Assembly (NCBI GenBank): GCA_021229015.1
Contig: CM037791.1
Span: forward strand, 52,862,808 to 52,926,807
Length of the DNA: 64,000 bases
Source: Solen grandis
Taxonomy: Eukaryota; Mollusca; Bivalvia; Adapedonta; Solenidae
Direction: 5' to 3'
The position numbers were made by a program, and so were the translations under genes. The notes beneath the pieces were generated by a model. The model worked only from the letters and a program-made list of their open reading frames with translations. It was not told the DNA's origin and made no database searches. Below are positions 56,601 through 64,000 of the stretch, in pieces; the first letter of the stretch is position 1; the number at the start of each line of letters is the position of its first letter.

Positions 56601-58071
56601 AATAACTGACTTTAAAAATAGTGATCAAATCATGTAAGAACGTATAATACATATATCAATACAGTGCTGCAGCATATCAACAGAAACTTTAAATATAATA
56701 AGAAGGCGAAGATGACCCTGAAACGCTCACCTGCAAAATATTGCCTTCATTGTCTGCACAAGTTACTATATTACAGAATAGTTATACTGACCCCGGGCTT
56801 TGATTTGAACAATTTTGAGAAAGGACTACTTTGGAATGACACACCAACTATCTAAGTTCCAGGCCATGTGGTTGATGTTTAAACTAGAGCGTAAAAACGG
56901 CAAATCTGTGTGACTTTCTAATATTTCAAGGGCCCAAACACTGTAGATCTATCAATCCAAAATCAGTCATATTCGACTCCTCCGAGATATTGTTGCTTTA
57001 ACACTGTATATAAGTTTAATGAATATTGCTTATGATTGCAAATGCGATAGAGTGTAAACAAATTAAAATCTGGAAATTGTAATATTTAATTCAAGGGTAA
57101 TAACTCCTGAATGAATGCCCACATCAGTCATAATTGAATCTGGCCGAGAGATTATGACCATAAACACTGGCATTAAAATTCAAAATGATGGCTTCAGAAA
57201 TGAAGATACTAGAGTGTAAACAATGGAAAATATGATCATTTTATAATAATAAAACTGCCATTCCTGGCCTAATTGGCTGATACCATATTCGAGCCGGGAG
57301 ATAATGGTTATAAACATTGTCATAAAGTTTAAAGATAATTGTTCAAGAAAACCAATAGAGGACAACGGACGGACGACGGACCTTCAACGACCTTTATAGT
57401 TCACCCAGAGCACGTGTGCTCTCAGGTGATCTAAAAAGCAGCCCTGGAAAAACACTTGCATTATTAAACTAAAACAAGATCGTTCTGATTAGTTTGTGAT
57501 TAATGATGGATATCTGATACTGGAGCTTGATTATGGTAATATATAAATACCACTGTTTTCTGAACACCAATAGTTGAGTTTTAGATATTGTACCTAATTA
57601 CCCTCCTTGGCGCTAAGCATAATTTAAATAGGTAGTTTCAGGACTGGTTGGTCCGGCGTCAGGATAATATGTCTTGGTGTGGTTTCATGCAGCATGTCTT
57701 TAGTGTGATACTGCAGTGTGGCAACAGCATATGCCTCAAGTAGATTCTTGAAGTACTGTCGGTTGGATTTCCCCCCCCCCCCCAAAAAAAAAAAAATAAA
57801 TAAACAAGACACAATTTCTGATCACCACTTACTTCCATCAGAAATTTTCTCAAAGCAAAGGGGTACATCGAAAAGTTATTCTGAATACCCTTTTCTTCTT
57901 GCGATATTTGTTCCGTCATACTGGATAAATTACCATCGAACCTTCTGTTGTCTTCCATTCCAATAAGATAAGTCACTGCTATGATCAGTCCTACTGCAGT
58001 TGCTGCTAATGTTCTTGGAAAGAGAACCCTGCTTCCAAACCCGTTTGTCATGATTGTAATATTTGTAATAT
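41434..58071 (-). CDS. CHST15-like: CHST15-like carbohydrate sulfotransferase, 7 coding exons, one frameshift
   Basis: Coding exons (5' to 3'): 58051-57833, 55896-55692, 53180-53067, 50448-50286, 49460-49300, 45069-44922, 41624-41434. All junctions are GT-AG and the phases chain 0,1,1,2,0,1. The predicted protein is 399 aa if one surplus base in exon 5 is ignored. It is a type II Golgi membrane protein with a signal anchor near residues 15-32. PAPS binding is shown by the 5'-phosphosulfate motif GFPKCGTTDV and the 3'-phosphate motif IVRDPVERF. The family transfers sulfate to GalNAc-type residues of chondroitin-like chains. It is shorter than human CHST15, mainly in the stem. The substrate is inferred from family only. 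The exon 5 frameshift would truncate the product. Confidence 0.88.
42755..42845 (-). mobile_element. tRNA-like SINE head or tRNA pseudogene
   Basis: Minus strand: TGATAGCTCAGTCTGTAGAG (box A) and CTGGGTTCGAGTCCCGGTCG (box B) at tRNA spacing. The 5' and 3' acceptor arms do not pair well (CATGTGACT against GAGTCATTG) and AT-rich sequence follows, so a SINE head is more likely than a working tRNA gene. Confidence 0.6.
43172..43426 (+). CDS. Single exon of an unrecognised gene inside the 2.8-kb element
   Basis: Preceded by an acceptor-like TTTCAATCCTTTAG|AT and ended by CAG|GTATAA, so it looks like the first coding exon after a 5' untranslated intron. ATG at 43172. Encodes MDNRKAAELLRKAADALLN, a Ser/Thr/Pro-rich linker and a basic SLFAPYRRPQHSLR, then SVLWTNKFLCLANTDQ. 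Composition differs from its AT-rich surroundings. No further exon was found before 44680. It may be the only surviving exon of the element's own gene, or a captured host exon. Confidence 0.5.
   Translation: MDNRKAAELLRKAADALLNVNPVTDTTSGSDVQPGPSRPSTSIQAQVRSLFAPYRRPQHSLRASGSKSVLWTNKFLCLANTDQV
43710..43730. repeat. G homopolymer
   Basis: About 19 consecutive G, one of five long G or C runs in the window (others near 33307, 36293, 57772 and 62142). Lengths in such runs are unreliable. Confidence 0.85.
44922..45069 (-). CDS. CHST15-like: Sulfotransferase exon 6
   Basis: Acceptor GATTTCAG|GTG, donor CTAG|GTATGT, phase 1. Encodes IGIYHVHIMEFQRVFPKDQI, IFKAEEFSKDM and LRKLFAFLDL. The pattern GLY.....W...FP.EQ.L.....E.......L..V..FL.L is typical of this sulfotransferase family. 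Confidence 0.88.
45339..45487 (-). mobile_element. MITE family A, copy 2 (complete, palindromic ends)
   Basis: Terminal repeats GGTAAAGTCCCTGTAATTGT and its inverted partner ending ACCTTTACAGGGACT. Internal order is reversed relative to copies 1, 3 and 4 (GTCTTGGACCACTTAACCTC first, CATGAGGTCCGAAATGTAGC last). About 149 bp; non-coding. Lies within sulfotransferase intron 5. Confidence 0.85.
45725..45964 (+). mobile_element. RUDI-like tRNA-derived SINE, copy 1
   Basis: The tRNA head CTCCGTGGCCGAGAGGGTAA ... GGGTTCGAATCCCGGCAG has intact A and B boxes of Leu/Ser-tRNA type. The body holds TGTGAGGAAGCCTTCC and CATTCGGGGTCTTCCTCCAC. The 3' part is CGCTATATGACTGAAATACT ... GACGGTAAACTC. About 240 bp, with a short internal deletion (GGTTCT-GGAGGC) relative to copies 2 and 3. 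Confidence 0.88.
45970..47800. other. Intronic sequence, no gene seen
   Basis: Part of sulfotransferase intron 5. AT-rich; holds short AC and A runs and the block ATGACCTTGACCTTTGCATT. Nothing else recognised. Confidence 0.45.
47825..48105 (-). pseudogene. Penelope-like element reverse transcriptase fragment
   Basis: The minus strand in two frames gives SNYTFEFNNDFKG then VMGTKVAPTCATLTIGYLEQ, the RT block G.xMG...aP..A...mg..E of Penelope-like elements. A frameshift near 48000 separates the halves and the fragment ends at 47825. Endonuclease and repeats are absent here. Confidence 0.72.
48115..48615. mobile_element. ~490-bp palindromic MITE
   Basis: The left arm runs from GACGTCGGAGCATCAAAACC through AGACAAAAACTGTCA and ATTGGCTCCG to GAAACCTTG. 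The right arm from 48405 is its diverged complement, ending TGACAGTTTTTGTCT and TAGTGACGTCAC. Arms of about 210 bp around a short loop near 48385. Inside sulfotransferase intron 5. Confidence 0.78.
49300..49460 (-). pseudogene. CHST15-like: Sulfotransferase exon 5 with one surplus base
   Basis: Acceptor TTTTTTCCAG|A, donor ACA|GTAAGT. The exon is 161 bp, but flanking phases (2 in, 0 out) need 160. Reading starts FYSGYMYFHK, matching the expected (L/F)YSDY after the 3'-phosphate motif. The family sequence then resumes one base out of frame (GDSSPEAFDTFAKKN). The shift lies in an AAAA run at 49429-49436. Without correction a stop follows within about ten codons. A RUDI-like SINE lies 90 bp upstream of this exon. 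Confidence 0.85.
49551..49802 (+). mobile_element. RUDI-like SINE, copy 2
   Basis: Full-length head and body as in copy 1: CCTCCGTGGCCGAGAGGGTA, GGGTTCGAATCCTGGCAG, ATGCCTCCGTGCATTCGGGG, AAGCGACGGTAAACTC. Inserted antisense to the sulfotransferase gene in intron 4, 91 bp upstream of the exon 5 acceptor. Confidence 0.88.
50286..50448 (-). CDS. CHST15-like: Sulfotransferase exon 4: 3'-phosphate motif
   Basis: Acceptor TTTCTACAG|GT, donor AG|GTATGT, phase 2. Encodes GDCTTSTIFTNFYWKL, then INFINPNAKIIMIVRDPVER. The VRDPVER block binds the 3'-phosphate of PAPS and continues into exon 5. Confidence 0.9.
51317..52374 (+). pseudogene. Tc1/mariner-superfamily transposase relic
   Basis: Starts MASPKIWSTEVVNLYYSTKS and ends HLEYVL with TAA at 52372. 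An early double stop (near 51404-51411) and further stops or shifts (51881, 51950-52090) break it. Motifs seen are LWFTDEANF (first Asp), WFQQDGVAPHT (second Asp) and WPPHSPDLSPSISFSWGYLK. At the last, the acidic residue normally following SPDL.P is replaced by Ser-Ile. A terminal-repeat-like GGGTGTACCATAACATATGA lies at 51131, but no matching right end was found. It lies in sulfotransferase intron 3, antisense. Confidence 0.78.
52500..52740 (+). repeat. 'GGCAGCACTATA' SINE-like repeat, copy 1
   Basis: Shared blocks: CATAAAATGGTA, GTTTCAGGATAAAGTGTCTG, ATGGTACTGCAGTGTGGCAG + CACTATAT, TCTCAAGTAGA and a tail GGGACATTAAACCCAACAAA. The first 60 bp hold a partial duplication of GGTGTAGCTACYATG. 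Related copies at 52840 and 57605. Confidence 0.65.
52840..53060 (+). repeat. 'GGCAGCACTATA' SINE-like repeat, copy 2
   Basis: AAGGGTAGTTCCAGGACTGC, CAGTTTCAGGATAATGTGAC, AGGCAGCACTATATCTGTC and a CGTAAAACCCAAGCGAGAAA tail. It ends 7 bp before the minus-strand exon 3 donor, so it is antisense and adjacent to a splice site. Confidence 0.65.
53067..53180 (-). CDS. CHST15-like: Sulfotransferase exon 3
   Basis: Acceptor TTATGCAG|GA, donor CTTG|GTATGG, phase 1. Encodes a helical stretch LTEYAELYRQAVSEI and DYSGIHYKIL, matching the region between the two PAPS motifs (usually ...YLDLFD...KITGD). A 'GGCAGCACTATA' SINE-like repeat lies directly in the following intron, 7 bp from the donor. Confidence 0.85.
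53213..54090 (-). repeat. 'AGCTCACC' family, copy 8 (opposite orientation, ~146-bp units)
   Basis: On the plus strand it starts AAACAAGAGGGCCAAGATGG + CCCTGTGTCGCTCACCTGA and ends AGCTCACCCGAGCACAAGTG + CTCAGGTGAGCTAAAA. Five near-identical units start at ACCAAGTTTCATGAAGATTG (53403, 53549, 53694, 53840, 53955). The repetitive minus-strand ORFs here come from the tandem structure and are not genes. Confidence 0.85.
54188..54575 (-). pseudogene. Penelope-like element endonuclease-end fragment flanked by inverted repeats
   Basis: The minus strand reads HTDNPGHLVNMDMVKIL, DPSWFERGVKEAIYIRA and then PSLNR. This is the segment that ends the GIY-YIG endonuclease of Penelope-like elements; a short gap and a stop separate the pieces. 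Both ends carry an inverted ~45-bp sequence (TTTTCAACTTCGCACACAAT + GCTTGAAAAGCGAACC at 54196-54231 and its complement at 54529-54563), which fits the inverted partial repeats often seen at Penelope ends. Confidence 0.65.
54580..55260. other. Intronic sequence, no gene seen
   Basis: Sulfotransferase intron 2. AT-rich with a (GT)n/A-rich run at 54920-54970. Nothing recognised. Confidence 0.45.
55267..55475. mobile_element. 209-bp MITE, TA duplication
   Basis: Inverted ends CTGTRAAATCATTAATTTTC followed by GT(T/G)G, with TA outside at 55265-55266 and 55476-55477. Internal stretches CAACGAAATCGACGAAAATT and TTTCGTTG are further inverted echoes of the ends. Tc1/mariner-like by its TA target. Lies in sulfotransferase intron 2. 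Confidence 0.83.
55692..55896 (-). CDS. CHST15-like: Sulfotransferase exon 2: 5'-PAPS binding motif
   Basis: Acceptor TTTGTTCAG|AAT, donor A|GTAGGT, phase 1. Encodes TPCWYQDGKKLLCLPYF and the P-loop-like YQVGFPKCGTTDVCGKL, then SHPEI and GNHW, where related enzymes often have a KEPHWW-like motif. The GFPKCGTTD core is the diagnostic part of the gene. Confidence 0.9.
56200..56690. other. Intronic sequence, no gene seen
   Basis: AT-rich part of sulfotransferase intron 1. No repeats with definable ends. Confidence 0.4.
56697..57437 (-). repeat. 'AGCTCACC' family, copy 9 (opposite orientation, diverged)
   Basis: Starts ATAAGAAGGCGAAGATGACC + CTGAAACGCTCACCTGC. Ends GTTCACCCAGAGCACGTGTG + CTCTCAGGTGATCTAAAAA, with ACGGACGGACGACGGAC before it. 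Internal units are more diverged than in copy 8. In sulfotransferase intron 1. Confidence 0.75.
57605..57771 (+). repeat. 'GGCAGCACTATA' SINE-like repeat, copy 3
   Basis: GGCGCTAAGCATAATTTAAA, AGTTTCAGGACTGGTTGGTC, GATACTGCAGTGTGGCAACA and TCAAGTAGATTC, followed by a C-run (57772-57782) and an A-run. It lies 50-230 bp from the minus-strand exon 1 donor. Confidence 0.6.
57833..58051 (-). CDS. CHST15-like: Sulfotransferase exon 1: start and signal anchor
   Basis: ATG at 58051. Short cytoplasmic tail with basic residues, hydrophobic LAATAVGLIIAVTYLIG anchor, then a luminal stem ending SMYPFALRKFLME. Donor GAA|GTAAGT, phase 0. A TTTTTCAG at 58072-58079 could be the acceptor of a 5' untranslated exon, placing the mature exon start at 58071. 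Confidence 0.85.
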
Positions 58072-58789
58072 CTGAAAAATATTTACGAAAGAAATGTATT
58101 TTCGCTACCGTTTGGAATATGGCCCTGTATATTCAAAATTACAGATAGGGTCTTTTTCCTATGGATTTAACTTTTATTTCATATTGTTTTCTGTAGTGCA
58201 GTAATGACTTATTCTTGTACTTTACTAAACGCATTTTTTGTAGTATTTTGTTTTGCTTTGATAGTTTATGAAGCATTTAAATCAAACACAGGAAATACTT
58301 GTGAAAATAGATGAACTATGCTATCCATAATTCGTTGTAGGTTCTGACCTCAAGACAAGCGTATGTGGTCTGTAGTTGCTATTGTCATACTCGGCTGTTT
58401 CAAATCATATATCCTCATATATTACTAATATCATACCTTCAATTACAGGGTTTCGACCTGCGACCGTAAGTTAATTACGTTATTTCGTGGTTTCAAAGGG
58501 AGCCTCCGGGGAGCCGAGTGTTTAATCATATTACACAGAATGTTAATTTTGTTGGCAAAACAAACATGAATAAGTGTGTTGATGATTTTTACAAATGTCA
58601 TTAAAGAAATTGCAGAGCCACTATTTTTTAAAAGTGTAACAGAAATAAAATGCATGGTAATAACTTGATATGCTAACAGTCGGAATGGTTTAAAAATGTT
58701 TGCTTCATGCAAAAGACGTGTATATTAAGGCAATGGAAAATTATAATATGAATAAAAAAATGATTTAAGACATGTATAAGAAATGAAAA

Positions 58790-59781
58790 AGTCAGCCTAG
58801 AGATTTTTGGGTAAAAATTCAAAGAGCACAAAAGGTCAAACAAATAATACATGTATTACGACTGGGGATATTTTTAAATTATTTTTCAAGATTGCATGCT
58901 AGAATACCTGATGTAGACAATGACAATGTGGAAACATTTTGCAATGAACATAGTACTGACTATAATGATGCTATTTTTGAAGAATTAGATTCACCGATTA
59001 CATTATTTAAAAAAAGTTTTATATATTGTACATAAATTAAAAGGAATAAAGCATATGCCGGTGATGAAATATTGAATGAATATTTTATTGAATCACTTGA
59101 TATAATTGAGTTACACCTAATAGACAATTTTAACGGTATCTGAAATTCAGGTTTTTTTGTTTTGTTTTTTTGTTGTTGTTTTTTTCAGAGGAGTGGACGA
59201 ACGGTATAATAGTAACATTACATAAGAAAAATTATCCGAATAATATAGGATCTTACATGAGTTGTCATATCACATGACTTTAAATGATGGGGTTTTAACG
59301 GAATAACAATATTTGCCGTTTCGCGCGCGTCTTTGCGCGTTGTTTTTATCATATGAATTGTATAGGATTAAATGACATCATGACATTGTTATATTTCACG
59401 TATTAAATATAAGAAAATATGTAATGGTTATATTACACGGAAAACAAGAAACGTAATGTGATAAAAAAACAATTATAGAGAAATCACGCCACTGGTATCA
59501 ATAAACGTTTGTCGGAATGGGTAGGAAGTAAAAATGCTATCAGTGACTCCTAGTTTGGTTTTAGAAAAGGGCACTCCACTGTCGATAGTACATGTGTGTT
59601 GAATTCACTAATAAGTGAAATTCTGATTGAAAATTGTAGACTTATGTGTGCGTTTATTGATTTTAAAAAGGCGTTTGATTGTGTGTATAGAAATGGTTTA
59701 TGGTATAAAATGTATAACTTAGGTATCAGAGGTAAAACCTTAAAGGTATGACACTATATGTATTCTTAAGTTAAGGCATGT
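58790..59781 (+). pseudogene. LINE reverse transcriptase, 5' half (decayed)
   Basis: Scattered over several frames: SRLHARIPDVDNDN, an EYFIESLDIIELHLIDNF block, FRKGHSTVDSTCVLNSLI and MCAFIDFKKAFDCVYRNGLW, the fingers and palm of a non-LTR RT including the first catalytic Asp region (FIDFKKAFD). It contains stops and an unrelated segment near 59150-59480. Continues after the SINE at 59794-60042. Confidence 0.75.
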
Positions 59782-59793
59782 GTCTTGTTAAGA

Positions 59794-60042
59794 GGGCTTC
59801 CGTGGCCGAGAGGGTAAAGTCGCTGACTTTACCACTCACTCAGCCCCTCACCGCGTAGGTTCGAATCCCGGCAGGGTCATTCGGTCATTTTCATGTGAGG
59901 AAGCCTTCCAGCTGGCTTGCGGTATGTCGGTGGTTCTACCCGGATGCCTCCATGCATTCGGGGTCTTCCTCCACCTGGAATTAGCTGGACGTCGCTATAT
60001 GACTTAAATACTGTCAAAGCGACGGTAAACTCTAATAGTCAA
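59794..60042 (+). mobile_element. RUDI-like SINE, copy 3, with target duplication
   Basis: CTTCCGTGGCCGAGAGGGTA, GGTTCGAATCCCGGCAGGGT, GCCTCCATGCATTCGGGGTC and AAGCGACGGTAAACTC. Flanked by GTCTTGTTAAGA (59782-59793) and GTCTTATTAAGA (60043-60054), an 12-bp duplication with one mismatch that proves insertion into the LINE relic and defines the SINE ends. Confidence 0.92.
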
Positions 60043-60760
60043 GTCTTATTAAGAATATTTTGAGTGTTCTATCGACTTGAAAAAGGGCGAGGTTCTGCGG
60101 GGTTTTTTTTTTTCTTCTCTATTTTAGAAGATATAGAATTATTCCTAATGGACAATATTCACCCAGGTTTAACACTTGATGACATTACATTTATTTTAAT
60201 GTTATTTGCTGATGACGTTGTTATCTTTAGTAAGCTGCCAGATGGTCTTCAAAACAGTTTAGATATTTTAAATCAGGATTGTTTATCATAGAACTTAGAA
60301 GTTTATCCAGATACAATATAAACTTGTTTTCAGAAGAAAAAAAAGGCTTTTGAAGAGAAATGAGATGTGGACATATGGTGATGTTCCGATAGAAACAGTA
60401 AATAACTTTAATTACCTAGGGACTTTCTTTAATCAAGAAATATTGGCTGACAAAGGGTTAAAACATCAAATGCTCTAATGGTAAATATAAGGGCTTTGTT
60501 AATTAAACCAAGTACACTTTGTCAACTGTTTGATGCTTTTGACGGAGCTGTTCTGAATTATGGTTGTGAAATATCTGGTTTTAGGAAGAGTAAAACACTA
60601 GAAAGAATACATCTAAAATTTTGTAAGTGATTATTATGTGTCAAACATTCTACTTGTACAATATGTAATTGTTGGGAACTTGGTAGATCCCCTCTGTATA
60701 TAAATAGGCATGTTAGAATTATTAATATTGGCTTCATATTTTACATAGTGATAATATAAT
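60043..60760 (+). pseudogene. LINE reverse transcriptase, 3' half (decayed)
   Basis: Resumes the LINE after the SINE: LEDIELFLMDNIHPGLTL, catalytic LMLFADDVVIFSKLPDG, NFNYLGTFFN and VLNYGCEISGF, then LERIHLKFCK. FADD is the canonical RT active site. Frameshifts and stops lie near 60290, 60340 and 60475. Reads in the same order and strand as 58790-59781. Confidence 0.8.
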
Positions 60761-60779
60761 TATAAATAAATCGTTTATA

Positions 60780-60935
60780 TAGGATCTGATAGGAATTGTT
60801 ATTTTATATCAAATTTTACTAAACGAGTTTATGAAAATGCTATTAAGCGAGCCTCTGGCGAGCTAAATAACATTTTCATGAACGAGTTTGGTAAAATTTG
60901 ATATGAAATGACAATTCATGTCAGATTCTTTTTAT
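60780..60935. repeat. Hairpin MITE-like repeat
   Basis: TTATATCAAATTTTACTAAA + CGAGTTTATGAAAATG pairs with CATTTTCATGAACGAGTTTGG + TAAAATTTGATAT around AAGCGAGCCTCTGGCGAGCT. Outer arms continue diverged (TCTGATAGGAATTG / CAATTCATGTCAGA). A wider ATCATATGA inverted pair at 60944 and 61248 may mark a larger element. Confidence 0.68.
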
Positions 60936-61321
60936 CATATGACCTATATAGTGACAGTAAAACGCGATTATATCAACCAACAAACAAACAAATGAAGGAA
61001 CGGACTGTGCACGAATTACTTTTGTAATACAACACCAATAAAATAGTTTTGAAATAATAACTGAAAATATCGATTTAACGTTTGTATTTCTAATACATTT
61101 TCAACATCATATGAATAATGAAACAAACACATTTAATCCAGCTGTTCGAGTTCAACACACTATGCATACATATAGAATACAGCATGTGGCGCGGAGAAAT
61201 GTAATACGACACCGGAAACAGCTGCTTGAGCACAATGTCATATGATAAAATGATAGTCGTAAGTTATACTTGAAAAGAAAATATTATGTAAATCCTAGTG
61301 TTTCTAAATTAATTGAATTAA

Positions 61322-61475
61322 GGTAAAGTCCCTGCAATGGTTCCGCCACATTTCGGACCTCATGGCCTTTCACGGTGATAACCAAGCTTTCCTAATGTTT
61401 CATTAGGGTACCTTGGTTTTTACGGTAGAGGTTAAGTGGTCCAAGACATAATAGAATCATTATAGAGACTTTACC
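61322..61475 (+). mobile_element. MITE family A, copy 3
   Basis: GGTAAAGTCCCTGCAATGGT at the left and AGAGACTTTACC at the right. Internal CATTTCGGACCTCATGGCCT, GATAACCAAG, CATTAGGGTACCTTGG and AAGTGGTCCAAGACA are shared with copies 1, 2 and 4. Confidence 0.83.
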
Positions 61476-61839
61476 TAATGAAAACTAAAAATAAGAACAG
61501 CTTATTAAATTTAAGCATTTTTTTAAACTTTGCATTCAACCGTTTGTGATATTTAGATCTTGCATTTTACCATATAGAAGTATTATAATTTATCTAATTA
61601 GTCGCTGTCCATGGTGACTGTTTTTTTTTAAATGTGTCATCCTGATATTAGTTATTGAAGTTGTTGTGGTAAGATCGTATACATACATATATTTATAATA
61701 TAGTGACATGTATATGTGTATATATACATGAATAGTTCTATGGGAGATCTTGTGATATAGATGTGCTTTTGCACTTTGTTCAATCTCATATATGTCTAAA
61801 TCCATTATTATGTGTAGTACGTTTCATATGACATATGTT

Positions 61840-62170
61840 CTGCTCCCCCCCCCCCATCTCTCTCTCTCTCTCTCTATTTGATTTTCCCTCTCTTTTGCTC
61901 GGTTGCTCATCATTTATATGTTTCCCGTGTTCTTCAATTTCAATGTAAATATCTGTAACAAATTGTGTTATATTAATTTTCTTTATATAAACAATTGGAT
62001 CATGTAACAAGAAACATGTATATATTTACCTTACCAAATAAAAATATTTGAATCTATAATTATTAGCTCATTTATATCTTGAACTTCACAGTTTGGCTTA
62101 TTCTATAGCAGACGCAGCTATTTACACATATTTTTTGTTGGTGGGGGGGGGGGGGGGGGGGGGGGTGAAA
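61840..62170. repeat. Simple repeats: CT run and G run
   Basis: C-run and (TC)n at 61846-61876, G-run of about 26 at 62140-62165. No gene between 61480 and 63220 was recognised; a (GAT)n run lies at 62741-62768. Confidence 0.7.
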
Positions 62171-63223
62171 CTATTGATATAATCTGTTCATATAGAACAT
62201 ACTATATCATTCAACACTTGTAAACGTGTTCCCAACATTTAGTGAGAGCTTAATTGTCCATTATACAGTTCTTATTGATTATTCTAAACAAAAACATCTG
62301 GTGGTTAAGCAATAGATGCTTCGGTTAGAGCCGTTAATAATAAACACATTTAAAAGGAAATTTTACATTAAGATTGCATTTTTACATGTAAAATCGTAGT
62401 ATTAAAAACCGAAAGCGAAATTTTATCATTTAGGTGTGTTTACGAGTCTGCTATTTGGAAAATTAAAAAATACACCGAAAAATAGTTCTATTATCATTAC
62501 CATTGAAACGTATTTACCTTTTTTACTTTTACATAAACGAAAGAAAAAAGTTATAAGTTATGTTTAATTTTATTACTATTTTCAATTTACAACTTATCAG
62601 ATAAGGAACGTATATATTAATACCGGTATTTTAAATCATGATATCATATCGCACAAATATCTACATAAGAGATGTGTTACGGTAGACTCAACACCCCTCG
62701 TTGATATGGATTTCAAATAAAAATGTATGTGCACAAGAATGATGATGGTGATGATGATGATGATGATGAGATGATGACTTAATACTTGGAACATATCAAG
62801 ATATCTTCTCCTTTCATTCATGTTGACCGAAACTATATATCGTAAATAATGTACAGGTACAAATATTTCATACATCTATATGTTTGTGTATTTCGTTTGC
62901 CTACAAGCTTTGTTCTGTGCCATAAATAAATATTATTTTTTATTCGTTTCTTTACACGAAGACTTACAAAACTTTAACTTGATGAATCAACCTATGTGGC
63001 AATTCAATGTGATTTACACATCTAGCCAAGTATCAATATGGAGCAGAATTTCTTACCAGATTTATGAAGGCTTCTCTGTCCTAAAATTACTTTATATTCT
63101 CAGTACACAAAACTTCAACATCACATTGCCGTAATGGGTAACAGACGTTTTAACAGCTATACCATCCCTTAATTGGACATTGTATACATATCGACCAGCT
63201 CAGATTATGTTCACGGTAGTTAG

Positions 63224-63372
63224 TGTAAAGTCTCTGTACTGGTTTCGCTATATTTCGGATCTCATGGCCTTTCACGGAGATAACCAAGGTTTCCCATTGT
63301 TTCATCAGGGTATCTTGTTTATCTTAAAAGAGATTAAGTGGTCCAAGACGTAGCGGAACCCATTACAGGGTT
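63224..63372 (+). mobile_element. MITE family A, copy 4
   Basis: GTAAAGTCTCTGTACTGGTT on the left; AAGTGGTCCAAGACGTAGCG + GAACCCATTACAGGG on the right; internal CTCATGGCCTTTCACGGAGA. Ends at or near 63372. More diverged than copies 2 and 3. Confidence 0.78.
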
Positions 63373-63478
63373 TCGAACAAAATTTCTTGCCTTTTGAAAA
63401 GCCGCACAGCCTGAAATAGTAATAACTTGGTGTAACTGATGAAGAAAATAAGAATTATATATATATAAATCTCTCACT

Positions 63479-64000
63479 ATGTCGGAATTGATAAGATTTT
63501 TGGGATACAACCAAGCCTTATATGTCAAAGAAATGTATGTCAGTAAAAAAAAAATACTGAATGAAAATGAAAAAATAATTTCTGATGATCTGGAAGTTGC
63601 TGAAATTTTTAATTTTTTTTTTTTTTTTTTCCCAATGTTGCTAATGATATTGGTAAAGACTGTGTATTTGACCCTAAAAATCACCCAAGTCTTAACAAAA
63701 TTAAAGAAAAAATTTTTACATAAAAAAAGCAACAGGGGCCGATAAAATTTAGGTAAAACTTTTAAAATTTGGTAAACCAGCACTAGTTGAACCGATCACA
63801 AATCTAGTATTTTTTTTCAATTTCCACTTATCGTTTCCTAGATAACCTAAAGCAAGCTCAGGTCACTCTTCTTCATAAGAAAAAATGACGCTTTACTAAA
63901 AATAAATTACAGACCAGTAAGCTTATTACCTATTCCATCAAAGATTGTTGAAAAAGTATTATCTGAACAACTTACTACTTATTTTGAAAATATTTTGACA
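63479..64000 (+). pseudogene. LINE endonuclease-RT linker and RT start, running off the window
   Basis: From MSELIRFLGYNQALYVK the frame runs with LNENEKIISDDLEVAEIFN. After a T-run frameshift come KKATGADKI-like residues, VTLLHKKNDALLKINY and YRPVSLLPIPSKIVEKVLSE. The order (linker, 'AAG.D.I', 'NYRP.SLL...K..E') is that of a non-LTR RT. Several shifts. Downstream RT motifs lie outside the window. Confidence 0.75.

Noticed and set aside
61786..62010. Minus-strand ORF with an Arg/Glu-rich run
   Set aside because: Produced by a (TC)n simple repeat and a C-run.

Overview
Eukaryotic, intron-bearing and very repeat-rich DNA, almost certainly from a bivalve mollusc. The evidence is three copies of a tRNA-derived SINE resembling the molluscan RUDI/V-SINE type, many 'AGCTCACCTGAG' repeats of a kind common in clams, and GT-AG spliced genes. 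No prokaryotic features are present. A 100-base run of N at 35656-35755 marks an assembly gap.

Layout. 1-1560: about 455-bp tandem repeats rich in TGACGTCA, then a hairpin-bearing tandem repeat. 1837-6524: a nearly full-length DIRS-type tyrosine-recombinase retrotransposon with inverted terminal repeats (ITRs) and an internal complementary region (ICR). It carries a Gag frameshift and one premature stop in the reverse transcriptase (RT), but the recombinase is intact. 6532-12090: a PIF/Harbinger DNA transposon with TAA target duplication, an intact DDE transposase (432 aa) and a three-exon, frameshifted MADF/Myb-like second gene on the other strand. 12.6-17.8 kb: an old SINE, a decayed Polinton-like polymerase fragment and a pogo-like MITE. 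18.2-26.1 kb: a dense cluster of repeats whose ends suggest Helentron-like non-autonomous elements, one interrupted by a hAT-like element. 27-30.1 kb: a second pogo-like MITE and a dead Crypton recombinase gene split by a 5'-truncated LINE. 31.5-33.7 kb: a 39-bp satellite and a 1.4-kb fold-back element with strong strand asymmetry. 36.5-40.1 kb: 44-bp and 40-bp satellites.

The one clear host gene is a CHST15-like Golgi carbohydrate sulfotransferase on the minus strand (58071 to 41434). It has seven coding exons whose splice phases all agree and a predicted length of 399 aa. Exon 5 carries one extra base, so the copy is either a recent pseudogene or contains an assembly error. Its introns are full of transposons, including a 2.8-kb element with 28-bp perfect terminal inverted repeats that makes up most of the last intron. 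From 58.8 kb to the end the window holds decayed LINE reverse transcriptase fragments, one with a SINE inserted between clear target-site duplications, plus MITEs.

All family names come from reading motifs by eye; no database search was run.
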